Assembly: GCA_907164885.2 (NCBI GenBank) | Contig: OU015492.1 | Span: 206,677,493 to 206,741,492 of the forward strand | Length of the DNA: 64,000 nucleotides | Reading direction: 5' to 3' | DNA from: Dolomedes plantarius | Lineage: Eukaryota; Arthropoda; Arachnida; Araneae; Dolomedidae | Part shown: one piece after another, positions 1-12,614 of the stretch | How the letters are laid out: every line of letters begins with the position of its first letter | Numbering within the stretch: position 1 is the first letter of the stretch | Notes under the pieces: model-generated | What the model saw: only the letters and a program-made list of their open reading frames with translations | Database searches by the model: none | Told to the model about the DNA's origin: nothing | Program-made: the position numbers and the translations under genes

Positions 1-105
1 ATTTGAACTTGAGTGGATGAATAAAAAGTATTTTATTAACGATTGAAAATTTGAACAAGATATATATAGGGAGAGTGTGAACTAATAGTAGGAATTGAAA
101 AAGGG
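1..105. repeat. Dispersed repeat, copy 1 of 2
   Basis: The first ~105 bases match 49337-49436 with only a few differences, including a shared tail at about 80-105. That tail also occurs at 49017-49045 and, inverted, at about 42410-42435, beside the tRNA-like SINE copies. The copy is cut by the window edge, so its full extent is unknown. It probably belongs to a larger SINE- or LINE-associated unit. Confidence 0.7.
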
Positions 106-285
106 AAAACTTTTGTAAAGAGTAATTCTAGTATAAGTCCCAAAACTAAAATGCAGTAGTTCCTTTTTTCATTAGGTTATTCCCTATAATTAGAATCTAG
201 TAACGCCACAGCTGAAATATATCTTTCATAAACGGTACATTGATTACCTTATACCAAAACTGCAGAAATGCAACTTCAGAAATTA

Positions 286-831
286 CCGTATTTACGCGTG
301 TATAGGCCGCACTTTTATTCCATAAAATAGGTCGGTAAAAATGGGGTGCGACTTATGCACGGAATTTTAAAATTAGATACAGTAAACACCCTTTAGTTAA
401 GCACACTTTACTACCATAAAACAATAGTGTCTATATTCTACCTTACAACCTATTACACCGTATCATACGCACGGCAATTCAATGTATTGTAAATATTATT
501 GTTTGTATATATAATACTTTAGGACTATTTAATAAAACTCTTTTGAGTTCCCAAGAGTTTGTCTTCGTACGAAATAATTTCTAAGTGTACTAGTATATAT
601 ATAATCATCTTTTTTACAACATAGTTTCACCATTATCAGCTAAGGCTGTACCTGATATTGTTAGGTGAGCATTGAACTGTAAGAGATGTACGACATTCCT
701 ACATTTCACAGAACGATGCTACTTTGAGTCTACAGCGGAATTCAGAAATAAAAAAAATTCCTCAAATGTTGTCTCAAAATTCAGGTGCGACTTATACACG
801 CACCACGCGGCTTATACACGAGTAAATACGG
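286..831. mobile_element. TA-target MITE (CCGTATTTAC ends)
   Basis: The ends are inverted repeats beginning CCGTATTTAC, and both flanks carry TA (284-285 and 832-833). The subterminal parts of both ends hold CGTGTATA and GTGCGACTTAT motifs, so the terminal repeat is composite. No coding capacity is visible in 546 bp. A TA duplication suggests the Tc1/mariner-pogo group. The element at 8818-9222 has a similar plan. Confidence 0.8.
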
Positions 832-2109
832 TAAAGTAAAACATAGGTAGCCTTTCTTTTACAATATTGATTAAATTGCTTGCCTGAGAAGAAAAAAATT
901 GCAGATTCCAGATGCTTTTCTTATATTTAAAGTGGAGATTATCATACAAATTATTTATATGGGTGGGTTAAAGGACAGTGGACATTTTCATTCATACTTT
1001 TGAACTCCAGCATTGTTTGCAACAAAAGGTGCTGTAGATTAAACATCATTAGAAATGTTGTTTAGGAACTCGGGAAAATTATTGATACTTTTGTTGGGTT
1101 CTCTAATTGCCACAATGAGGTAATCTATACACGCGCATTCCTATTTCGATAGAATTCTTTTGAGCTTTTTGAAATAACCCCTTCAACATAATACCAACAA
1201 AAGAAATGCTTCGTTCCACCTTAAGTAATAACATTTGTCTATGTCCAAAACTAAAACCTCCGCCCTTGAAGTAAGAATAGACCTTAGATAACAAGTGATT
1301 AAATTAGACGGAAATAGAAAGGTATTCGTGTTCAATATATTGGAAAATATGAAGTAAAAATAATTAAACATTGTATTGTTTACCTTTAACGCATCGCGTG
1401 GATACAACAAGATACTATAGAAATGCTATAGTAAGAAATGTACAACGTGATTCTGAAGGCAGTAATGGATTTTTTTTTTTTTTTTTTTTTTTTGATAAAT
1501 AGACAACCTTAACTGTATAGGATATATTCTTGAAAATTTTGCTTTGATAGTGTAAATACAAGCGAGAAATTACCCAAATTTCAATTGGAAATAATTAGAG
1601 GTACAGATTTTACCCAGGAAATTCTTCTGTTTAACGCAATTATAAAAAACTAGCAAGTTGTTTCACGTTTTGTGTGGAAAAATTTAATTCAATCCGTACA
1701 TATATAAAATATTAGACAGCATTTCTTCATACGCATATCCAGATTTTCAGCTATAAGAAAAAACATTGTAGAGTTATTGAAAAACGAGCATTAAAAGGAT
1801 TTTCAAAATATCTAATTAGTTTAACCTTATTTTCTGCCCTTATAATAATTTTATTTTATGATTTCCTCTTGCGTTTATCTAAGCTTTTTTTTTCTTTGCG
1901 AAAATATAGTTTGATAATGATAGGAGTATCAAACCCCTGATCTCCCCCATAAATATATACCAAGCAAGTGAAAGAAACACAGAATACGATTCCTTCTCCC
2001 ACAGCTCCTCCGTATAATAAATAAATTACATGCTATCATTTATATCCCAGCAAGTAGGTGGTAACATTATTTTACTCTGTCTTTTTTAACCGCGTGTCTG
2101 ATTACATTA
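832..2109. other. No gene seen; poly-T tract
   Basis: AT-rich sequence without a supported gene or recognised element. The short open frames at 1103-1410 overlap each other on the minus strand and look like chance. A run of about 24 T lies near 1470-1493 and could be the poly-A of an old minus-strand retroposon, but no element body is recognisable. Confidence 0.5.
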
Positions 2110-2615
2110 CAGTAAAACCTCGTTTATCCAGACTAACTGGGACCATAAGCTATTCGGACAATCGAAAATCAGGATAGCCCTGGTAATATGGGTAATAAGC
2201 AAAACAAAATCCTTAACTCAGCATACAAGTACTTACCGTTTATTACGATAAAAAGCTGCGTTTTGTAACTAAATTACATAGTGTTGTTTACAAGACATTA
2301 AAAAATACAAAAATAACTTTTCTGAGTTATTTTTGTCCACGTTAACGCACTGTGACACTATAGTAAAGCTTTCTTAAACTCAACAAAAATTAATTTTTTA
2401 CTATAATTTATTGTACAATCCGTGCAGGAACTGTATATTGAATCAAACTAAAAAGCGAATATTTGACGTACTTACAGTTATGTTCTTGCTATCATAGTTA
2501 AAAATTATTATCGAATGTGAACATAAAAAAAAAAAAAAGAAAATGTCTACAAATCTGATCCAGAGATTATCCGGAGATTCGAATCAACGAAGGCCGGATA
2601 AACAAGGTTTTACTG
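2110..2615. mobile_element. Pogo/Tigger-type MITE
   Basis: Inverted ends read CAGTAAAACCTCGTTTATCC on the left and the complement of CAGTAAAACCTTGTTTATCC on the right. This is the classic pogo/Tigger-like terminus. The left flank is TA; the right flank is TC, probably a mutated TA. The 506-bp body has no open frame, so it is a non-autonomous copy. Confidence 0.8.
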
Positions 2616-3555
2616 TCATTTCATTGTTACGCTAAAAGTTAATTAAAAGTAATATTCTATAGATTGAAGGCCAAAAAGAGTAGTTCCACAAGGAAAATAA
2701 AGGTCAATAGCTGAATTCCCTCCAATATTATGCATATATTGCATAATTATATTAACAATTGATTAAGCATAATGTTATAAATTTTATCCTTATACGTATA
2801 CTCCAAGTTGTATGATTAAGTGCAACATTTCTTAATCTACGAATGAGAGTTTCTTGTCTCTCAACAGTAATCAAATTACAACGGTACCTCGATTTTACGA
2901 AACCTGATTCAGGAAATCCTCAATATAACGAAATCAAACTTCATACATAAAACTACAGTATAAAAATAAGTTTCTCCGTTTAAAAAAAAATAAAATTGTG
3001 TTTTCCTTACGAAAACTCATAAAATTTAAGGTTAAATAATTGTTAGAATGAATGCTTTCCCGTACATAGAAAACATTTTTTTTCGACTTAAGTGCCAAAA
3101 CATACATGTTGAAAAATCATCGATAAAATTGTTGGTTCTACTGCATTGTATATTAATGCCTTTTGTAAGCTTTAATAATCTTACTGCTACATCTAAAAAT
3201 TGTTTATTAAAATCCTCACTAATGTAACATTCCCTCTTTGGCTCTCTTCATGTTAAACTACATTGTTGAATCTTAATGTGTAAAGCATCTTAAATGTGTA
3301 AAGCATTCCGTGTTTCAATATGTTGTTTTGCTTTAGAATTGTATCTTGTGAACTGGATAGTGTGAACATATTTCAGAGTTAAGGTTTGGAAGTCAAGAAA
3401 ATTTCAATATTTTCTCACTTTGACCCACTTAACTCCCACGACTTTAGAGTGTTGACTGTCCATTTCAAACTTGTTATTTTTTATCAAACTTGTTATGTTT
3501 AGGCATTGATTAAATAACATTGGTTTTAATTGAGATTTATGTGCAGTTAAACTGA
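2616..3555. other. Unannotated AT-rich stretch
   Basis: No gene seen. Around 2884-2930 the text (TACCTCGATTTTACGA) resembles the end of a Tigger-like element, but no matching second end was found. A 22-bp unit is repeated twice in tandem at about 3531-3575 with a partial third copy. Confidence 0.4.
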
Positions 3556-3963
3556 GATTTATGTGCAGTTAAACTGAGATTTCTGTTTATCCATCGACAT
3601 GGAAATTTTAACGTACGAAGCAAGAATGCCAGGATCAAAAAGATTAATTTTATTACTAAGCAAAGGAAAAACATTTTACCTTCTGCGTTAAATTCTTTTA
3701 AAGTTGAAAAATGGGTAGCAAAATTTCTTGAGAGATGTGCCTTCCATGACTGCATTTCTGATGTAAAAAAGTCTCTGACCACAGGGGGAAAAATAAATGA
3801 CTTTATTGTTTTTCTCTGTGCACCCGACAGTGTCAAACTGGCGTCTTGGCGTCCAAGTGCTATCTTTCAAGTCAGTAAAATTCCCCGGTGGAATTTTGAT
3901 GAATGGAAAAAGATATGCAGTTGTCATTGCGCGATTTGGTCGGCTTTGAACACGTTTTTCTGA
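3556..3963 (+). other. Unassigned open frame without ATG
   Basis: A frame of 135 sense codons is open from just after a TGA at 3553-3555 to a TGA at 3961-3963. It is not AT-trivial: it contains Trp, Cys and charged residues, for example WVAKFLERCAFHDC and IPRWNFDEWKKIC. It has no early ATG, so it would have to be an exon or a gene relic. I recognise no family. Two overlapping antisense frames of about 100 codons show that this ~450-bp stretch is simply stop-poor and less AT-rich than its surroundings, so chance is a real alternative. Confidence 0.2.
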
Positions 3964-4325
3964 TAAAAGGCTCTGTCTACGTAGGAGGTGCAATCAGTTC
4001 TTTGGTGTTGCAGAATGTTTTTTTCCCGGGTCGCATCCGTGCGACTTTGTTTCGGGTGTTAGTTCGTGTGTTAGGAGGGAATTTCTAATGAACCGCATGT
4101 GCTTTCTTTCTTTATTCTCTGCGTACTAATTTCACGAGGAAAGGTCTCCATAGAATACGACACAAATATCATGTGGATTGATAAATAAATCATTATGAAT
4201 GATTCAAGGAAATACCTGATGAAAGTAATGAAAGGAATTCGCAATAATTAAATGGAGTTAAAAAAAAATTAATGACTAACATCGAAAAAAAATCTCAATA
4301 TTTCTGATACTAATGATCTTTTCTC

Positions 4326-4327
<2 letters not shown>

Positions 4328-4382
<55 letters not shown>
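4328..4382. repeat. (TA)n microsatellite
   Basis: Uninterrupted TA dinucleotides that directly abut the CAGGGCTCG end of the element starting at 4383. Confidence 0.95.
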
Positions 4383-4385
<3 letters not shown>

Positions 4386-4548
4386 GGCTCGATTTGAGGT
4401 GTAACGTGCCGTAACGTTCTGGTACCTCTCTTTAGAAAAAAAACTTACGATAGTTAAAAGCATTTATTTAATCAAATATTTCTCTTGTTCTGTTGTTAGT
4501 GATATTCTGTTAGTGTTATTCTGTTGTTAGTGAGTGGGCCTGGCCTAT

Positions 4549-4551
<3 letters not shown>

Positions 4552-4620
<69 letters not shown>
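4552..4620. repeat. (TA)n microsatellite
   Basis: A 69-bp TA array that ends exactly at the CAGT terminus of the MITE at 4621. Confidence 0.95.
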
Positions 4621-4623
<3 letters not shown>

Positions 4624-5188
4624 TCAAACCTCCATATATCGAAGTAGCAAAATGCCGGAAAAAAATTCGATATATAGAAATTTCGATATATAGAATTGAT
4701 CTTAGTTTTATCATAATTCTCCTAAAACATTAAAATTAAAGCTAATTTTCGTATACGAAACTCCATTTCCAATTTCTATACGAATCACATTAAATGAAAG
4801 CTAATAACTAAAAAATGAATTAATGTGAAAGATTTATTGAGTACTATATACCTTTAAAAAAAACTACGAATATCTTGCTGAACAGCCAGTTTTGCGGTAA
4901 GTTCATCAAAGAAATGCTCGCATTTATTCAGTCCATTAAAAACTTCACCAGGGACGTTTTCCACGAATTGAAGTCCACGAAGTATTGTTTCAAACGCCAA
5001 AAATTGGGAGATTTTATTCTAAAGTGGAATAAAATCTCCCAATATGTCGTGAAAAAAATTTCGATATATAGGATTTTTTTTCGATATATAGAAACAGTTT
5101 TTCTATGTAATGAACATGGAAATTTGCTAAGAGTTCGATATATAGAAAATTTCGATATAGGGAAGTTCGATATATGGAGGTTCGACTG
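4621..5188. mobile_element. TA-target MITE, TATATCGAA family, copy 1
   Basis: Ends read CAGTCAAACCTCCATATATC and the complement of CAGTCGAACCTCCATATATC. Both subterminal regions carry repeated TTCGATATATAG motifs. Two other copies are at 45155-45732 and 55717-56338. Shared internal sequence, such as the block around AAATTGGGAGATTTTATTC, shows that all three come from one parent. Flanks are TA arrays, consistent with a TA target of a Tc1/mariner-pogo transposase. No transposase is encoded. Confidence 0.88.
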
Positions 5189-5278
5189 TATATATAATTT
5201 GGAATCCCCCCCCACCACCACCACCACCACCACCCGGAATGTTACAGTTCCGGCAACTCAATCTCTTGAAATCGAGCA

Positions 5279-5945
<667 letters not shown>

Positions 5946-5977
5946 AATTATGTCGGAAGTATACTTCCGACATAATT
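5946..5977. repeat. 32-bp perfect palindrome
   Basis: The two 16-base halves are exact reverse complements with no spacer, centred between 5961 and 5962. The core is GGAAGTATACTTCC. Part of it (CCGACATAA) recurs at 5992-6000, just before the second palindrome. Confidence 0.95.
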
Positions 5978-5998
5978 ATAAAATATTATATCCGACAT

Positions 5999-6066
5999 AA
6001 AATAAGAATATTTTTATACAACGGCGTATCTATAGATACGCCGTTGTATAAAAATATTCTTATTTT
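5999..6066. repeat. 68-bp perfect palindrome
   Basis: Both 34-base arms are exact complements with no spacer, centred between 6032 and 6033 (core GTATCTATAGATAC). It lies 21 bp after a 32-bp perfect palindrome. Together they would form two neighbouring cruciforms or RNA hairpins. The 79-codon frame at 5903-6142 reads through both and is not treated as a gene. Confidence 0.95.
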
Positions 6067-6479
6067 TCCGGGTATGATGAATATAATTCAGGATATAATG
6101 GAAAAGACTTGTTTAAAAACGCAGTTATTTGTTATCGTTTGATGCAAATAAGTTCTCAATAAATTCACATAGACTATGGTTTCAATAGAATGTCTTTATA
6201 TCTGTTTTTAAATCAAAAAATTAAATAAAGCAATGCCCTCATGTAGTTGTACGAGAGAGTGCATACATCTCTAAATGGATATTCCCTTTAGTCTTTTAGT
6301 ATAATACTGAATTAACAGTCACTGAAATTCCGCGATTTGAGATTTTCAAAACTAAAGTAGGTTTTTTCTTGGAATTTCGAAACCCTACTGACTTATAACA
6401 GAGTCTTGACCTCGACTTCATTCGACTTGAAGTACAATTGATCTTGCACTTCTGATAGTTAACAGCCATTTGTCCCTTC

Positions 6480-6904
6480 ATTAACCTGTCATCGGCTGAA
6501 ATTTATGACCCCTCTGGAACAAATGAAATACCTCTCCTAAATTTGCTGCAGACAACTCAACAGCCACTAACATTTTATTGCCTCCTGCGTGACAGGCACC
6601 TAAAATAATTTATCTCGCAGACGGAGCGTTTATTTCCGACTCAAAAGAGAAAAGGCACTTGAAATTGAGATTAAGTGATCCATTTACTGGGGAAGAAAAG
6701 GTAATTTCTTTATATCACGGCTGTGTTATGCGCGAGCGAGGCCCCGCAGTGGATTTGTGTCAAGGGACCCCAAGATGATGGAAACACAAAAGGGACAATT
6801 AGCAAGGACTACTGTCCTGTAATTTTGCAGATCATCCGGCTATGATCGGAGTCTTACTAATTAAAGTGAACGCAAAAGCTTGTGGCATTTTGGAAAGCTG
6901 ACAG
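6480..6904. other. Unique, less AT-rich block
   Basis: A non-repetitive block with clearly higher GC than its flanks and no long open frame. It contains motifs typical of developmental regulatory DNA, such as CCTCCTGCGTGACAGGCACC and TTTATGACCCC. That is only a resemblance. A conserved non-coding element or a non-coding exon is possible. Sequence 6067-6479 before it shows nothing. Confidence 0.25.
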
Positions 6905-6979
6905 ATGAGAAAAGCAGAAATTTTTTTCCGCATTTGTGATTTTATTCTTTACATTAATTTTTCAGATTTACAGTATATT

Positions 6980-7668
6980 CAGGCCCGGGGCAAAAACTTC
7001 TTTGGGGGCCCCTTCTGCTTCACTACTTCAGTAATGAAGAACCGAACTTTATGGAGGTATTTAAATTTTTCACCTCATTATAGATATATAAAAAGAAAAC
7101 TGACTAGAACCTAAAATAGCTATAAAGTACCCCCTAAAGGTATTATGAAATTAATTAATCAAAAGAATATTTGATATTTGTGAGAATTTTCAGAGAATAC
7201 AACTTATAATTGATTAATGTGATTTCTCAGTGTTGCGAAAATCCAACAGAATCCACTGAACACGATGCAACTGAATTTTTCGCAGTTGCGATTAAGATGA
7301 CCTAGTTAACAATCATATCGCTGCAGTTTGTGAACTTTTCACAAGTTTCCGAAATGCAGTTTTCTGATTGCTAACTTTGTCATCTAGCTGCGAAAAATTC
7401 ATATCCTTCCTGACATTAGGGCAGATTTCAGCTAAATTTCACCCTAGAAAGCCATGGATTTACGAAATATAGATATTTTGTGTTCATACGATAGATTAAT
7501 GAAGAAGCTAACATAAAACTGACGGAATGTACACTGTACTGATATTTTGTTTAAAAAAAGTTCATTAAAGAAGGAAACGTATAATAAACTTTCTGTTTGA
7601 TTTGGGGACCCCCTCTGAAGTGGTTGCCCGGGGGAACTGCCCCGTATGCCCCTGCCTTAGTCAGGCTC
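6980..7668. mobile_element. hAT-like non-autonomous element
   Basis: The left end starts CAGGCCCGGGGCAAA. The right end has CCCCTGCCTTAGTCAGGCTC in inverted sense, with GGGGCCCC-rich subterminal parts on both sides. The flanks carry GTATATT at 6973-6979 and 7670-7676, a near 8-bp duplication with one mismatch (A versus T at its first base). The exact right boundary is uncertain by one or two bases. No transposase frame remains. Confidence 0.55.
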
Positions 7669-8817
7669 TGTATATTAGATGAATTAGATAAACTTAATCA
7701 CATCAGCTGAGTGTTGCGGGGAATTTTCCTATCGGTAATTTTCTAACTATAAATGAACACATGCAAGATATTAAATATCTTATTTTTGCATACGAAAATA
7801 GGAAGCAGTGCGTTCGGTTTTAACATTTTTTTAATTGATTACGTTAAAAAAAATGATGATTTTCTGGCGACGGATATAAAAAAAATCAGAGTTTTTCTAA
7901 GAAATTAATCACGAAAACATTCAAAATTTTTAACACTACACGCTCATTACTTAAATTTCTTCTTTCCTGCGCTAAAAAACGCAATTTAAAAGTGTGCTTC
8001 TACTAATGTGTGAGTAGAGAAATACTCAGAAAACTCCACATTAACAATTGAATTGAAAATTTACCTTTTCAACTGACGAGTATCCTTAAAGGAGATTACA
8101 GATTTTATAACATAAAAGTTACAAAGTCATCAATTGTAATAGAATTTTTGGAAAATGCTTTATTTTATTTTTGAATACATTCGATGTGGGGCCCTCCGCG
8201 GGCACACTGTGTTCTCGAGGTATTGGGAAGCAAGAGAACTTTTAAGGCAATGACTTCGGTCTTATACCCTGTTTTCAGTTTCGCTATCTCATGTACATGT
8301 TTATATCTTTGTACTGTCATTTTATCTGTTTATATGTATTGGTATTTTGCCTTGCCATTGGAAATAAAAATAAAAATTTTTTTTTTTGAATACATCTCTC
8401 AACTCATCAAATTTTGTGTGGTTTTATTGTTGTTTCTATAAAGTTTAATAACCATCAACATGACTAGAAATTTGGCAGAAATGCAACTTATTAATATTTA
8501 ATAAATCAAATCACAGTCAAATTTTCAGAGGTTATGTAAATTTAAAGCCGAGGAAATGCGAATCTTTTTTAACAATATATTATTTTATAAGTACTTAAAC
8601 AAGATTATAAATATGACTTTCCTACTTAAATTTTAAAATTATTAAACTAGAAATTTTAAAAGGAATACATCCTATTATTCTTTTTTAAAAAACCGCTCAA
8701 CTCGAAATCATGTTTAGAGAGATTATGCAAATTCGGGGCTGTGGAAATGCGAGGGTGATTTGGGGAGCGGAGTAGGTAGTATGGTTACGAGGAGATCATT
8801 CAGTGTTCCCTAGAGTA
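7669..8817. other. No feature seen
   Basis: AT-rich sequence. The 85-codon frame at 8184-8441 is hydrophobic and U-rich on translation and has no recognisable family. I do not call it. Confidence 0.45.
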
Positions 8818-9222
8818 CCGTAAAATCTTGACTATAATACGCACACGTGTATAATACGCATGCTTGATTTTGCGCGAAATTTTCGGAAAAAGTTAAAATT
8901 TGACTATAATACGCACCCATAACTTTTCAATATTTTGTTTAAAAATTGCACAAATACTTATTAACATAAATAAAACTTGTGATAAAAATAAACGAAATCG
9001 TCAAATTCGGTAGAAAAAAAACTTAAAATTTTAATTCAAAACAAACAATACTGTCATATTATCAGTCTTAATCACTTTCAATAGAATACAGCTCATCTAT
9101 TGTTTGTCGTTTATTCAATCTTTAAAACTACGATTTTTTGTACACGAGTATAATATACGCACCCTCATTTTTGAGGACTAAAATGGGAAAAAAAAGTGAG
9201 TATTATACTCAAGATTTTACGC
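8818..9222. mobile_element. TA-target MITE (CCGTAAAATC ends)
   Basis: The left end CCGTAAAATCTTGACTATAA and the complement of the right end, GCGTAAAATCTTGAGTATAA, match over about 27 bp. TA flanks both sides (8816-8817, 9223-9224). Additional ACTATAATACGCAC copies lie just inside. The 405-bp body is non-coding. The ends resemble those of the 286-831 element in layout. Confidence 0.85.
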
Positions 9223-9270
9223 TAAGTTAATGGGTTTCTGATTGGGTCGCACATGTAGAAGTGTTTCAAA

Positions 9271-9435
9271 CATTAGCGGCTCCAAGGGGAGGGCAATAGG
9301 GGCAATTGCCCCTCCCAAAAAAGCCCGGCGTATTTTTTTTTTTTCATAGCCTAAAATTATATAATCGTAGACCGAATACTAAATGAGTTTAAATTTAAAA
9401 TGAGACGATGTTTATTTCTTGCATATATATATATA

Positions 9436-9484
<49 letters not shown>

Positions 9485-9507
9485 ATGTATATATATGTAT
9501 ATATATG

Positions 9508-9554
<47 letters not shown>

Positions 9555-9569
9555 GTATATCTATATATA

Positions 9570-9667
<98 letters not shown>

Positions 9668-9724
9668 CCCCCAAAAAAAAAAAAATGTTGCCCCCACCAA
9701 AACTCTGGGCTGGAGCCGCCCCTG
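9271..9724. mobile_element. hAT MITE with 8-bp TSD
   Basis: GTTTCAAA is directly repeated at 9263-9270 and 9725-9732. Inside it the right end, read in complement, is CAGGGGCGGCTCCAG and the left end is CATTAGCGGCTCCAAGG, a common hAT terminus. GGGGCAATTGCCCC-type subterminal sequence occurs on the left and GCCCCC on the right. The middle is a 240-bp (TA)n array interrupted by GTA and GCA variants. Confidence 0.88.
9423..9664. repeat. Long imperfect (TA)n array
   Basis: TA array with dispersed TGTA and TGCA interruptions, lying inside the hAT MITE at 9271-9724. It makes up about half of that element, so it expanded after insertion or was carried by the element. Overlapping Ile-Tyr frames are artefacts. 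Confidence 0.95.
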
Positions 9725-9732
9725 GTTTCAAA

Positions 9733-10582
9733 TGGAATAAAGGAGCCTAAAGGGCTTTGTTATTAGTTGAGTCATGTTTTCAGAAAGGAAAACAGTACAC
9801 TTCCCAATTACGCTATGCACCATAATTATACTACACACCCTAACGTTCCTGTGGTTAGATTAAAACTTCATACTCTGTTGCGCAAAGACCTCTTGTGTAA
9901 GCGAAAAAAACATCGTATTTGCTGTCCGAAGTCTGACAGAACTATAACAAAGACTACAGATTCTGCATGTCAAGTGACTTCGCACTGCCCAAGAGCATCT
10001 GCAACAGATTACGAATGACTAAACGGACACATGACATTAATACATTTTTGTATTAGCATTCATGAGAATTTGGGACTATAATTAGTGCAGCCTATTATTA
10101 TAGGAAACGTTGTTTAGTCCATTAATCATCAAAGTAGGCGTGAAAGTAGACTAAGAATTCTTATACAACGTCCGGGAAATAGATTAAAATGTAAACCTGG
10201 GAGAGAAACTTTTTCATGTACCAGGAAGTATCTGATGAAAGTGATAAAATATTATTACTCTGTGCTATATAAGATACGAATACAAATGAATGAAGCAGCA
10301 AAAGTTAATACTAAAGAAGAAAAAAAAGGGAATTGTTCAGTGATTGTATGCAAACTACATATAGGGTTTAATTATGAAAACAAAAACTCACATTTTTTTT
10401 TTCTAGAATAAAAATTTTTCAATTCTTTTGTTTGGGAGGCGAGTTGAGACTGAACAGTTTGGATTTTATTCCTAAAGGCCGACACAGAATATTTAATTTT
10501 TTCTTTATTCACATTTTGCAATGATTTTTTCTAAGAAATGTGCCTGTATATAAAATTTTTTAAAGTAAATACTCGTATATAG
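9733..10582. other. No feature seen
   Basis: Unremarkable sequence. The 83-codon frame at 9767-10018 is basic and His/Cys-containing but has no recognisable motif, so it is not called. Confidence 0.45.
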
Positions 10583-11447
10583 TAGTGATGCGGCATCGAT
10601 AGCAAAACATCGATGTTTTGAAACATCTATATTCAATATTAAAACATCGATGCTAATAAAACATCGCCCAAAAACCATCGATGTTTTTAAACATCGATGT
10701 TTTAGAACATCCATTTTTTAAAACTGGTTTAGTAATCTCTAACATTAATGTTACTTCCGTTAGTCGTGGGGGGAGGGGGTGATTTAATTTTACTCTCTGA
10801 TTGGGCAGGCACAAATGACAAAAACTTGGTTGCTTTGGGCTACATTGATGACTCATAATTCTCGTTGTAAATACCGCCATGTTTTGCCTTCAAATGTCCA
10901 GATAAATTCGTGGTATTGCTAGAAGTTTTGAGGGACTACAGGCAAATATTGCATTTCGCTAATTTGTCAGTGGTTTTGAAAAAATATCTCTAAACGGTAC
11001 TTTTGGGAGGCATCTTACTAATAATATTAACGTCAACTTATATAAAACCAGAACAAAACAAAAACTTAAATGGATGCACTGCTCTTGTATATACTATTTG
11101 TAAAATAAAACCCCATGGAAGGTTTTGGAGTGTCAGGAACATTCCAAGCGCTCTGATTGGTTCATTGGTTGTTAATTGCCATTTGTCTGTTTGCTAAGGA
11201 ATCATTCCCACTTTTGTATTCGTCCTTTTCAGAATTCAGACTTACATTTACCGAGTGTGAAAATTATGCTACGTGGTAAATTTTTTTTATTACGGTACTT
11301 TTTCATTAAAAAAAAACATCGAGACAACGTAAAACATCGAGCACAAAACATCGATGTTAAAAAAACATCGGCTTCAATAAATCGATGTTTAAAACATCGA
11401 TGTTTTTATCAAAACATCGATGTTTTGAAAACATCGACATCGATGTG
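10583..11447 (-). mobile_element. BED-finger hAT-like element, copy 1 (right end lost)
   Basis: Same family as 19310-20180 and colinear with it throughout. It starts TAGTGATGCGGCATCGAT and carries arrays of ACATCGATGTTTT palindromes at 10586-10712 and 11317-11447. The right end departs from the intact copy after CGACATCGATG, so the last ~12 bases and the right target duplication are missing. The internal BED zinc-finger frame is broken by two stops. Confidence 0.8.
10840..11013 (-). pseudogene. BED zinc-finger relic
   Basis: On the minus strand an ATG at 11011-11013 opens the same 58-codon unit as in the intact copy at 19566-19739. TAG stops occur at codon 8, where the other copy has Trp, and at codon 26, where it has Lys. 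The finger ligands survive: Cys21, Cys24, His40 and His45, in a C-x2-C-x15-H-x4-H layout. BED fingers bind DNA and are common at the N terminus of hAT transposases. No transposase core follows. The frame sits between two arrays of CATCGATG palindromes. Confidence 0.75.
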
Positions 11448-12614
11448 CCAAAAAGGGATTAAATCTGGCATTTCCTTTTTTTTATGGGAGGATGATGATC
11501 TAGGGAACGGAATTTTAATCTCTTTAATTAACTCATTTCATCAGTCTTTTTCTCTCAAAAATGCAGTTATATAAGGATTATTACACAGTTAAAAAATATT
11601 TGAAATCTTTGAAATTTTGTTTTAAAATATTTAAGATTCAAAATTAAAGTACGTTCAGTTTTTGCTACATCCGCTGAACCAGTGGCTCAATGGGCATAAT
11701 TTTTCACTTTTGTTCGTAGGAATTTTTTTTAAGTGGTCTTCAAGATCATTAAAAATTGGATTCATAAAATTTTTACAAAAAAAAGAAAAAAAAATCAATT
11801 TTTAAGAGTAATTATTTCTATAGGAAAAATATTTCCAGAAAATTTTACTTTGAAACAAAAATCTTCAAGGCAGTTTAGCAAAAATAAAGCAAAGTGATGC
11901 TCAGAGCTCATGCTTGATTAGCATTTGCCACGTGAACTTGTGCTTTTTGTCGAAATGTGACTAGCATTTTTAAAAATTTCACTTCCTGTTTTAGAGTTAG
12001 GAAATAAATTAGGCTCCTACTTCTTCAGGTCAAACGCGAGCTCGCTGTACCAAATTGTACAGAGATTTATTGCCAGGAATATTAAATACATTTTTTTAAG
12101 AGATAGCAAATCATTCAAAATTCCATTCTGAGTTACACAGGCTCTAAGTACAAATGTGCAGCAAGGTATGCACTGACAGGACAAAACAGAAATTTTGATC
12201 TGGCTTTGTTTCATTAATTTGTTTCCGGTATTTTATTCTAAGAGTTTCATGTTTTGTTTCAAGCCAAGGAAATTAAAATGGGACTTTATCAGAATTTTGC
12301 CCCAAATCTCCATAAACGGTCTTCTTTAGGGAATCTTAATCTCCTCATAGATATATTACGAGAGTTCAGTTAACTACCAAATAATCAGATAAATATGCTA
12401 GACAAAGTTGAACCTAAATTCTTTAACCTCAAATATGAGATAACTCCTCTTTTCATAAAATGCCTCTCTAGAAAGATGTATTATCTCATTGCTATTCTAT
12501 GCATAACATACTTGATGAAAGAATGAACACGTAAAAATATTCTATTTCCTGTCATACTGTCTTTCGACCAAACAATTATGACTGAATATGCACAAATATA
12601 CTTTAAGGCATTAA
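11448..12614. other. No feature seen
   Basis: AT-rich, non-repetitive sequence with no supported coding region. Confidence 0.5.

Noticed and set aside
10586..11447. Regularly repeated CATCGATG units as a possible CRISPR array
   Set aside because: Spacing is irregular, units are short palindromes, and both array blocks lie symmetrically inside transposon ends of a eukaryotic genome.
11176..11574. 132-codon plus-strand frame
   Set aside because: Its middle is the CATCGATG array, and the homologous stretch of the complete copy at 19899-20181 has the frame broken; not coding.
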